64,000 bases of DNA. Source: Echinometra lucunter (taxonomy: Eukaryota; Echinodermata; Echinoidea; Camarodonta; Echinometridae). The stretch lies in the NCBI GenBank assembly GCA_029962745.1, contig CM057154.1:22310040-22374039 (forward strand). The letters are read 5' to 3'. The translations under genes were made by a program, and so were the position numbers. A model generated the notes under the pieces. It had not been told where the DNA came from. It made no database searches and saw only the letters and a program-made list of their open reading frames with translations. Below, piece by piece: positions 33,501-43,790 of the stretch (its first letter is position 1; each line of letters starts with the position of its first letter).

Positions 33501-36500
33501 AACGGATGTAAATCATTTCTGGAATACTCACCAGTTGTATGAGAGCTGAAGCTGAAGGCGGGCATGATCGGCTGTCTCAATGGTGATAATATCAGTGCAG
33601 AAGTCTGGTCCTAGAAGGAGGCACAGAGCCTTGATGACATTGGGGCGCTTAGGCTTGCCTCCGGACAGGCTGAGCTGGGTGAACTGTTCATCGGGTCCCA
33701 GCATGACCAGCTCAGGGCCAAAGACAACCCTGGGATCAAGAAAGATTAAAACCATTTTACTAATTCTCTTCTTAGCCAAGTTCTAAAGCACAAATTCATA
33801 ACCTATTGTGTAAATCCAAATATCAGTAGGCAATAATGGTATGCCCAATGTCCATTCTACTGTGTATCAGGCTAGTTAGTTGCTAATAAGTCCACAGGCT
33901 AAAGAAAGAAAATTAGCACTCTTGAATGAAAACAATCTTCAGCCCTTTGTCCAAAGAGTGTGAAACAAAAATTATCTTGATAATCTGAAATGAGGATAGG
34001 GTAAAATGCACACATACAAATTTCCACTTCATAAAACTGCAGCAGATATAACTGGTATTGTACACAGAACATTGTCAATCCATGAATATAATGATAATGC
34101 TGGAACATAAATCAACGAACTGAAATTCCTGAAAAAGGAAATACGAGGGGCGACTGAAAAGTTTTGAGCCTCACATGGAAAGGAATAAGATATGGAGGCC
34201 AGTTTTGGTCCATGAAGTCTTTCACATATCTTAATCCTACCCACCAAGTTTCTTGGTCATAACAAATTTTGTCTCTATTTTATAGGTTCATAAACTTTCA
34301 GTATCCGGTGTTTCATAAAAATGGACAAACTCGAGTATCGAGCTGTCATCAAGTATCTGCAGCTGAAAGGGTTGACCCCAGCTGAGATCCAAAGGACATG
34401 ATGGACACATTGGGTGAACACGTCCCTTCATGTGCCACGGTGGAACGATGGGTAAATGAATTCAAACATGGCAAAGACAATTTTAAAGATGAACCAAGGT
34501 CAGGGAGGCCACTGACAGCAACAACCCCACAGAACATTATGGAGGATCGGTGCATCTCAACTTATCACATCGCCAAGAGGTTGGGTATCTAACAAGAGCG
34601 AGCAGAACGTATAATCAGAGATGAATTTGGAATGTCAAAGGTGTCTGCGAGATGGGTACCATGTCTTTTGACTTCCGAACAGAAGCACACCAGATGCAGA
34701 ATGCCAAGAGAAAATTTGGCACTCTTTGAGGCCAACCCATCCAATTTCTTGGATTGATTTGTGACTATGGATGAGACTTGGGTTCATCACTATCGGCCGG
34801 AGACCAAGGAGCAGTCAAAACAATGGAAGCATTGCACATCACCAACCCCAAAGAAGGCCAAGGTCACACCATCGGCTGGCAAGGTCATGGCCTCTGTTTT
34901 CTGGGATGCACAGGGAGTGCTACTGGTGGACTACCTCCAAAAGGGTTGTACTATCAACGGACATCACTACTCTGACCTACTGATGCACTTACGCGAGAAC
35001 ATCAAGAAAAAGAGGCCCGGAATGATCACAAGAGGTGTCTTGTTTCACCAAGACAATGCACCAGCACACTCATCAATGATTGCGATGGCAACCATTCGCG
35101 ACTGTGGCTTCCAAATTGTTCCGCATCCACCATATTCACCAGACCTAGCACCGTCGGACTTCCACCTCTTCCCTAAACTAAAAATGGAGTTGGCTGGATA
35201 GCGCTACACCACCAACATGAGGTCATTGATGCCGTCGACTCATACCTGGAGGATCAACCAAAGACCTTCTAAAGCAACGGCATAGAGGCACTTCGTCACC
35301 GTTGGAAGAAGTGTGTCGACTAACAAGGGGACTATGTTGAAAAATAAGACAATAAAGTACTTCTGCCACTTATGATCTATCGGAGGCTCAAAACTTTTCA
35401 GTCGCCCCTCGTGCATCACTCAAATCCCTCTAAGTATTCATATTCTCACCTCGCCTTCTTCTCCTTGTAGTCATAGATCTGCACAGCGGCATTGTGAGGC
35501 ACACGGAAGGAGACCACGCGCGTCTTCTCCCTGGCCCTGGGGGCGCCACCTCCCCTCCTGTCACTGCGGTCGGCCAGGGGATCCCTTGCACTCTGAAGGA
35601 GCTCCTCCACAGCAGGAGGCAGCTCCTTGGCCCAGAGCTCCTCATCCTGGCTCAGCATGTAGGTCTCTCCAGTCACTGCACGAACCTGAAAATGAAGGAG
35701 TAGGAATAAGAATAATAATAATTAATACATACATACAATTTCTATACGTCATTTTCCATTTTGAATAAATGCTCAAGGTGCTTAAAAATAAACAAACGAA
35801 CAGAACAAAAGAATGCTTGAACACATCACACACGAAAAAAGCATCTGTCTTCAGAACCTGCAACTAAACAAGGGTGATTTTAGGCTGCTTTTAAAGGATG
35901 TCGAAGAGTTTGAGTTTTTCATCTGCTGTGGAAGTGCATTCCACAGGGCTGGTCTGGTAAAAATATATTCAGTATGTTACACGTAGGACCCAAACACAGA
36001 CTGTAAAAACTGTGCAACTGCATGCACATAGAATTAAGATAAATATGTAAATTCTACTTTTTTTCCATGCTTATGTGATTACCAATTCACTTCGATGTGT
36101 GAGGTTTGTATGCATTATTAGGAAGGTCAAATTATCTAAAGTGGCTCTGATCCATACCTAACATGCTTTATTTCAAATTTGTACTACAGACAATACCATA
36201 TGCTATAAAAATCAAAGTAAGTCAATTGGGATATAAAGTTACAAATACCTCTGTAAGAATGTTTCAAACAAAGACATGTCCCCTACACCTAAGGATTTTA
36301 CGATCCATGAATATGTTTATCTTACCTTTCCAGTCTTGGTGTCCCTGATGTAGACTCCCTCATTCTCATCCAGAGGGATAGCCTTACGCCTGGTGACCAC
36401 CTCTACCTCCACGGGAGGAACGTACTCACAGGGTCCCCTGATCATCCACCTGTCTCCTGGCTGACGGACAGTTCCACCCTACAGCAGAAAGCAAACATTA

Positions 36501-39500
36501 ATAGTTACAAAATAATTATGATAACAACTGCTATAAACATCTACTTATTCCTGACCATACGATTTCCATTGAAATATCAGAATATATGATTAAACAATCA
36601 TCATGGAATTGATTGAGGCCCTCATGTTATATGTTTATGACTAAAAACAAAAAAAAGAACAACAAAACAAAACAAAACAAAACAAAACAACAGTGTCTCT
36701 AACAGAAACGCCCATTTTTAGACTTTGAAAATGTCTAAAAAATGTCTGAAAATGTTTAGAAGCACACTGTCCCGCCTGGTTTAACAATGTGAACAAAGTT
36801 TTAACATGATGACTTATATCTCAAATCCCCATTTACAAAGATAAACAAACATGAAGGGGGGGGGGGGTAAATGTACCATGCAGAGTAACTTACATCCTTG
36901 AATAATTCCTGTGCTCTGAGAATGAGACCCTCGTCTTCACCAAGGATGAATACAGACTGGATGCCTTGCTCCAAGGTCTCACCAGGTTGGAGGAAGAAGG
37001 ACACTTCACCCTACAGAAATGAAAGGACAGGATGAAGTAAAATCAAATGTTCAAATTTCATTTGATGGTTTTGATTACTGTATTACAACTCACATTTAAA
37101 TAATCAGCTGCCTTTCATTGTAATCAGAAGATTTTTTGTAACTGTATTTTCTGTGAACACAGGAGCAGTAATAACAAGAGTCCTAGAAGTAAGAATTATA
37201 ATTTTGTCAGGTCCATGAAACATGTGTTGTTCTGACATGGAATAACTAGCTTATTTATCATTAGTGTAAAAAGGCTAACAAGTACCTTTAGAAAATACTA
37301 AATAGTATTTTCATATGTCAAAGAACTGACCAATCAATGAATGAAATATCTTTTTCAAAAATACAGAAAATCATGATTTTTTTTTGAGATGCAGTACATA
37401 GAACTGTTTAGGAATAAGAACAACAGGATTGTAGCTGATCATTCAACTATCTTAATTTGCAATTGAATGAAAATATATAATCACTATTTTTATTTGATAA
37501 ATGGCAGTTTTTCTGTTAAATTTTGCCATTCTTATCAATATTAATTTAAGTTCCATGCATTTTTAAATTTCTTTTTAAGCTATGTAAGAGTGGACAACAA
37601 AATTTATTGGTAACAATTTGAGCAGAAAAGGCTGATTAACTTTGCCCTTTAAATCCCTGTACTGCAAAGGGTTGACATTACTGCCAATTTAAGGATAACC
37701 TTTTAGTGATTATCCAGGCAGAAAAACATCATTATTACATACCTTGACCAACTTCTTTTGTCCCAGTTGTGGCTTTCCATCGGTCCCTACTGGGTCCACG
37801 ATGACACAGTACTGGCGATTGGTCAGTGTGTTGATGTCTACAACTCCTACAACCTATCAGAGATGGTAACACAAATCATCATGAATGATAATAACATATA
37901 TTCAATGAGTTAGACATTTCAATTTATCTAAATCATCAGCACTTGCTTCACGTACATGTACATAAAAAGATGTAGGGGTTCACTATGGTAATCCTATTTT
38001 TGACTTTAATCAATGAGCAAGAATGCAAATGTTTTGAAGAATGTTGTGAACATGGACATATAACTATCAGTGATTACTTTCATCTTTACTCAATGCACAC
38101 AGGCATGAATTTTGATTATTTTTTTATTCCTAAAAAGGAGAAAAAAGATCACTGAGCACTCAATATGAGGTACACTTCCATTTTGTGATTTAACCACGAC
38201 TTGCATTATGTTGAGAATATTATCTATCGGGATTTCAAATTATTTTGCAAACCCTAATCAAATCATTCTTAAAATGATACTATTCTTAATACAATACAGG
38301 TCTACAGAGAACATTTTATTATGTATGGGAGAATGGTGTAGTTTCTCACCTCTTCGTACACATCAGGAATGTGTGCATCTGTGTCTGCCATGGTGACCAG
38401 CCACTCCTCACCATTCTTCCTTGTCTGGCCCTTCAAATCTACAAAGGTGCGTGTAGCCCTCAGATGGAGAGCATTCTACAAGAAAAGAAATAAACCACAA
38501 ATACGATAATACATGTAGGTATTACAGCATAGTAGCAATGAAATGGAAGGCTCCAAGAAGCAATGTGAAATGATATTGATGAGAATAGTAATCAAAATCT
38601 TAAATTAGACTTAAAGTCTGTGCAACATGACATAAATTTTGCAGGCAATATTCAGAATAATGGATGGGTGATTCAGCACCGCCATTTTGATCACAAAGAC
38701 TGACAAACTGTACCCTCACAACAACAACATGCCATCTGTTGAACATATTACCAGCTTGAGTGTACGGTACGTAATGCTTGTTTTTAGACAAACCCGATAC
38801 TGATTGCCAAACGAACCAAATAAAACTTTGGTCTACATCAGCAATCTTCTGGCTTTTGGAAACAGAACAAATGCGTACGCGCACCTCCAGGAATGGTACC
38901 GTAAATGTAAACAGGTCTCTATCACGCCCTGTTCGTATGTGCTCGTAATTCTGAAAAGTACCCTCTAAGTCTTTTGTTGCAGAGACTGTAACCAAAAGTA
39001 ATATATACTTTAAAACTAACTAAACTGATAAGGACTTCAATATCATCTTAAAAAGCATATGTACATATTGAATGTAAGCAGACTAACATGATGTTTGAAT
39101 CACCAAGCATCATTGCCAGTTCTACAGTATTTTACTTCTAAATAATACAAATTCATTAAAATGAGGTGAAGCACTTGTTAATTACAATCCTTGCTAAACA
39201 TTGTCTTCTAGGCCCCTTATTGCATGACAAGGTGTACAAGAAAAAAAAAGCAAAGCAAAAATTCACAAACTCTCTAGTAACATACCTTCTCTGTGAGCAC
39301 ATAGGCATTGACGGTATCAACAACCTCCTCGTAGGCCCCTGGAAGGTATGCACCGACCTTCTTGACCTGCCATTCCTCGCCGGTGACCCTGGCATTGCCC
39401 TCCCTGTCCTTGGTCTCCTTGCGGGCCCTGAGCTTGATGGCCTGGTTGGGCCTGATGATGGTTGCCCTGATGGTCTCGTCTACCACTACCTCCTTGCGTG

Positions 39501-40176
39501 GGATATAGGTGCCTGGGCCCTCAAAGAGCCACTCGTCGCCAGCGACGCGCTTCTGGGCACCATCCTCAAAGTCAAGGATGGCACGGAGCCTCAGGGCTGC
39601 ATTGGCCTGGACTACCTTCAAGGCAGTCACGGCCTGCAAAGAAAATACAGAAAAGATTATCATCAGTGATTACAAAGGTTAATTATATTTGCATAGCGTA
39701 ATCAGAGTACATTTCCAAAGCAACCCTGACTGTTAAGAAAAACAGGTATGTCAAATGTTAATTATAATTTAACCATGGTACACAACCACCAATTTAACTT
39801 AATATGGGCCTTAAACATAACAGAGAAGAATATATGCACAAGGACAATTCACATTTTTCATTTTGGGGGAGGCGGAAACATCTAGACTGAACCTTGAGGT
39901 ACCTCAGTGTACCCTAACCCTGGCTTTTAAGGGTAAAACCTATTTAGTAATTCAATGGTAAGTCTAGTTCCCATCTCACCTGCTTCAGAACTTCTCCAGG
40001 GTAGAGAGGGAAGGGTTCCCTGGCTAGCCTGATTTCTTGGTCAGCATGGGAGAGCTTGACCTGTCCAAGACCATCGAAGACCACCTCACCAGCTTCATTC
40101 CTGACCACTGGGTTCTCTACAATGCAGTAGTGCCTAGGAGGGATGGTGATCATCTTCTCGGGACCGAAGATGACCC

Positions 40177-40210
<34 letters not shown>

Positions 40211-40898
40211 CAGATTAGGGTTAATTGCTTCTTGAACATCTATGAATCACCTTGTACAACTTCAATACAAATTTGATCTGATATTAAGATAGATAGAGAG
40301 AAAGAGAGAGAGAGATACAAAGCATATATTCCTTCCATATAATTTCGGGCTTATAAAAATGTGTTAAGATTTGATTTCATCATTATGTTCAAACACAAGA
40401 GAAATGCGGTTCGATGCTGAAACTTTATATAGCAGAATTAGCAGTGTTTTCGAAAACTGAGAACAGCTCAACGCAAAATCCTCACTTATCCCACCTCAAT
40501 CCCACTGGATTTGTAGGCATCATACTCATGACATTTGACAAAGCATATCAAACTTTTTGCTAAAAAGTATGCTTAAATACAATCTTTCATAAAACAGAAA
40601 TCAAGAGACCCATGTACAATGCTTCAATTAATTGTGGTTAAAATGTAGGGAATTTTTTTTTTTTTTGACTTAGTAGTTTTCCATTTTTGAGGTGGGGGGG
40701 GGGGAGGGAGAATCTGTCTAAAGAAAAAAGCACCACTACTGAGACTTACCTCTCATGGTCTTGGCGGATGTAGGTCTTGGGACCCACAACGACCTTGGTG
40801 ACATTATCGTTGTGGTCCAAGACATGGATGTAGTAATACGGTGGGATGCGGAAGATGGACTCCTCCTGGTTGCTTCCCCTCTTACTGCCACGATCCAT
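30522..40898 (-). CDS. MVP: major vault protein, complete
   Basis: Fourteen coding exons on the - strand, in order: 40898-40750, 40175-39980, 39633-39286, 38475-38350, 37853-37743, 37010-36894, 36478-36326, 35685-35450, 33729-33532, 33252-33108, 32351-32140, 31689-31446, 31060-30872 and 30662-30522. They sum to 2565 bases, giving 854 residues with no break. The start (MDRGSKRG) precedes [13 protein letters not shown], as in known MVPs. Residues 1 to about 480 are vault repeats ([37 protein letters not shown]). The shoulder begins near [16 protein letters not shown]. The long Glu/Ala/Arg cap helix is at about 610-770. The cap ring contains [19 protein letters not shown]. The protein assembles 78 copies into the shell of the cytoplasmic vault particle. 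The C-terminus stops after [11 protein letters not shown], shorter than the human tail (893 residues). Confidence 0.97.
32398..32692 (-). mobile_element. tRNA-derived SINE in an MVP intron
   Basis: On the - strand the element starts with a tRNA-like head having an A box (TGGTCCAGTGG) and a perfect B box (GGTTCGAATCC). A roughly 200-bp body follows. It ends with GCGCTATACAAGAACAG and an (ATT)n tail. TAATTT at 32392-32397 and 32693-32698 may be the target duplication. The 3' tail recurs at 2166-2250. Confidence 0.88.
34144..35411 (+). mobile_element. 1268-bp mariner element in an MVP intron
   Basis: Perfect 29-bp inverted terminal repeats, starting CGAGGGGCGACTGAAAAG, occupy 34144-34172 and 35383-35411. 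TA precedes the left end; the right flank is TG, so the TA duplication appears to have decayed. A mariner transposase remnant lies between. The element sits on the + strand, opposite to MVP transcription. Confidence 0.95.
34321..35347 (+). pseudogene. mariner transposase pseudogene
   Basis: The remnant begins [13 protein letters not shown] and shows the mariner helix-turn-helix region ([10 protein letters not shown]) and the DD34D catalytic core: D in [11 protein letters not shown] in FHQDNAPAH and D in [11 protein letters not shown]. It is dead: a frameshift near 34398, in-frame stops near 34590, 34755 and 35199, another frameshift near 35215 and further stops in the C-terminal part. The perfect terminal repeats contrast with this decay. 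Confidence 0.93.
35710..35970 (-). mobile_element. 3' end fragment of a LINE in an MVP intron
   Basis: On the - strand a frame of about 30 codons reads [16 protein letters not shown] and continues to [11 protein letters not shown], matching the typical C-terminal end of non-LTR reverse transcriptase ORFs (compare [10 protein letters not shown]...RFKKL in the 56.8-kb LINE). It is followed by GAGCATTTATTC and an (ATT)n tail at 35711-35730. Confidence 0.7.
38602..38990 (-). repeat. possible repeat in an MVP intron with a 131-codon open frame
   Basis: The - strand frame has 131 codons but matches no family I know and lacks splice-bounded context. The ends share an AGTCT-x-TGCAAC motif in inverted orientation, which hints at a decayed inverted-repeat element. 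Confidence 0.25.
40176..40207. repeat. (GA)n microsatellite forming the polypyrimidine tract of MVP intron 1
   Basis: On the - strand this is (CT)n running directly into CTAG, the acceptor of coding exon 2. A second GA-rich tract lies at about 40290-40315. Confidence 0.9.
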
Positions 40899-40989
40899 GG
40901 TTGGTTCCAAGGTCAACTATCAATCACTTCCTCTCAAAGAATTGGGGTTAAAGGTCAGTTGGCAATGGATGAATACCTTCAGAGTGACT
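40899..40989 (-). other. MVP: 5' untranslated part of the first coding exon of MVP
   Basis: Immediately upstream of the ATG, the - strand shows AATTTACAG just before 40989, a good acceptor. The 91 bases to the ATG are therefore probably the 5' UTR part of a second exon, with a non-coding first exon and the promoter further upstream (above 41 kb). Confidence 0.5.
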
Positions 40990-42800
40990 CTGTAAATTAA
41001 AAAAAAGAAAAGGTACAAAGAAGTTGGTAAGAAGCAGTCCTGTAGCTGATAACATTCATAGTAATAAAAAATGAAAACAAAAGTAAGGAGTTGTCAATCA
41101 TACACATTTACATTAACAATGAAGTGTCTTTATTCATTTCATTAACTGTTTTTTTGCTAAGTCTTTTTTCTTTACAGTAAAAGTGAAAAGTTTTAATGAA
41201 GTCAGTCAAATAAAAACATATGTATATTGCTGACTGCAATAATATGAAACAAACAAATCAAAGACCAGAATAAATCCAACAATAAATACTTTCAGAAATG
41301 TTCATGCTCATACTTCAGTAGTACTTCTGTGTGGTTTCATTACTACAGTAGGCTGCAAATTAGACTTTGAAATATCAGAGGTTGAGTGCTTTTATGAAGC
41401 TAAAATACATTTCCCCAGTGTACTAATGTCTGTGTGATAAACTTTTTAAATTAATACCATATGACGTGACTATGTCATGTAGCTCAATATCAAACTGAAA
41501 CCATATCATGAAAGGAAAACTATGACACTTATTTGTCCTGATAATACCTTATCAAGAAGAAAAGATAAGAGTTTGAGTGCTTCTGTTACAAAGCTCAAAC
41601 ACATAACCAAGTATGAAACCATTAAAAAAAAAAATTACTATACATGTACTACAACTTATTTTCAAATGAATTGTAGTACATGTATGGTGCTGACTTAAAA
41701 GTCAATATCAAATTGAAAACCCTATCATGAAAGGAATTACCAGTATTTGTCCTGACCATACCTATCAAGAAAAAAAAGGCTAATTCACTGTATTGTGGGT
41801 ATATGCATGTACCTACATATATTCATATGTAAAAAGGTACAGCTGAGAAGTTTTACAGTTGAAGTGCGCTGATGCACTAATTTGATAAAATTTAACAAAA
41901 ACAAGAAGGTGAATCAAACGATATCAACCAATGAATAATGGAACAAACAGAAAAGCAGGCATTTAGCTATGTAAATATTGATCTATTGTACTGATGATGA
42001 CAGTTTGTGTGTGCATACATGTATATGCAAGTCTGTGTATAGAATTATTGTGCACAGTCCGTATAGGCTTGGTATACGTAAAAATATACAGTGTACGCAG
42101 TAAGGGTACATACACATGTACGGTACATACACATGTATGTAAACATTCAATTTTATGATTTATGTATGGATTTTGTATTTATTTTGTTGGAAATGAGAAA
42201 AAACAAAAACTGAAACTGAAAATGAAACATGTACATGATGCATTAATCCTTCTACGCACATTCTACCAAATGGCCTTTGCTGGCTACCTACATGTAATTT
42301 TCATCATACGATTCATAAATAGAATCAACGCAGTTGATTGGTTTATTGTGCATCATGTGATGAAATACAATTAATTCCCACATGCCTTCATGTGAATGAA
42401 CGAATTACCACTGAGGAACATATGCAATGTCATGATCTATGAATATACTATTCACGGTGTATGATATCACGCTAAAAAAGAGTGTACCGGTACTGTATCA
42501 TGACGTCATGAACATTTGGGTAAACATAATTTGCATTTGTGCGATGCATTTGCTGCATGCATATCTTGATTGTTTTTAATCAATTGATACATGCATGGAT
42601 TGTGCATTTACCCGAGATGATGATAATTATACATATAGTGCATGCTCTGGAGTTGAATATATCGGAATATGTGCATCCATAGCTTTAGAATTTCTCAAGT
42701 GCATTACATGTATACGTCACCGAGGCTGTAGGCCGAGGTGAGATATAGTGCACGAGAGAAATGGATGCACATTTTTGTATATTTGACGAAAACGAGCATG
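40990..42800. other. AT-rich region upstream of MVP, possible leader intron
   Basis: Many TACATGTA/ACATGTAC palindromes (for example 41640-41690 and 42010-42140). No exon recognised; the MVP leader exon and promoter may lie somewhere upstream but I cannot place them. Confidence 0.4.
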
Positions 42801-42811
42801 TACTATGCATA

Positions 42812-43092
42812 TATATTATATAAGATGGGAAACTGCTTGTGGGATCCGAGCTCACCAAAAATAAACATTGCAACATCCATTGATAAAGAGCAACGAACTC
42901 CCTATTATCGATAATTCGTAAGTCATCTATACCTTTGCCTATGTGATTTTGTACACAAATAAGCATGCAACATAACGCGTTATATACCACGGTCGTGGCC
43001 ATATAACGAATTACGCAACGGCAAGAAGAGCGAATCTGACCAATAAGAAAACTTGTTTTGAGTAACCCATCTTATATAAAGCAATATATACT
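42812..43092. repeat. inverted-repeat element with TATATAAGATGGG ends
   Basis: TATTATATAAGATGGG near 42815-42831 is matched in inverse by CCCATCTTATATAAAG at about 43067-43082. No coding capacity. A MITE is the simplest reading. Confidence 0.55.
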
Positions 43093-43249
43093 GCCTTTGT
43101 TCGTGTACCTTGTTAAACCATGGTGCCCTCAGTGACTTGAATGCGACCATTTTCATATGGGACCTGCACCCCTCAGGAAAACAGTCGCAATACATGTCAC
43201 TTTGGGTACCACAATTTCCAATTAGACCCTCTTACTTGTGTATATATTG

Positions 43250-43614
43250 TATATTATAAAACGGGTTCAAGGATGTAGCCAATAGCGAGTGCGTATGCAT
43301 GTCACATGTTCATGCTTCAATTCTACGCAACCTTCCAGCTGTTCATTTTTTTGTGCAGCACTGTGCATTTAGGGTGCAGCACTGTGCATTTTGGATGCAT
43401 CACTTGACCTCTAGCGCGTAAAAACCAAGACGCCATGAAATACGCGTTCTTACAAAAAGAAGTATCACAAGGATTTTGATGCGCTTACTCAGGGGCGCAT
43501 CACACTGGCTGCGCTTGTGATGTCATAACAGAAAGCTGTGCGATCCGAGGAAATTTGGAGGAGTTTTAACAAATTTTCCACTACAAAGTCATACTGCCGA
43601 CCCGTTTTATAAAA
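43250..43614. repeat. inverted-repeat element with TATAAAACGGGT ends
   Basis: ATTATAAAACGGGTT near 43253 and GACCCGTTTTATAAAAC near 43599 form the ends. Inside, GTGCAGCACTGTGCATTT is repeated twice in tandem (43354-43393). Confidence 0.5.
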
Positions 43615-43790
43615 CAAATAATGCACAGATTTAAATTTGTGATGTTAGTGGTGATGAAGGCATCTTGGGTATTCACAATATTGTGCAAAAGCACTCGGCG
43701 CAAGCGCCTTGTGCTTGTCGCACATTGTAAATACCCTCAAGTGCGCTGCATTGCCACTAACACACTCACATCTGTGCATTATTTGTATAC
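43615..43790. repeat. imperfect palindrome, arms about 85 bp
   Basis: The left arm starts CAAATAATGCACAGAT (about 43615) and the right arm ends in ATCTGTGCATTATTTG (about 43786). The centre is GCACTCGGCGCAAGCGCC. Several mismatches within the arms. It directly abuts the element to its left. Confidence 0.7.

Noticed and set aside
39166..39669. 167-codon + strand frame
   Set aside because: Antisense shadow of the long third coding exon of MVP.
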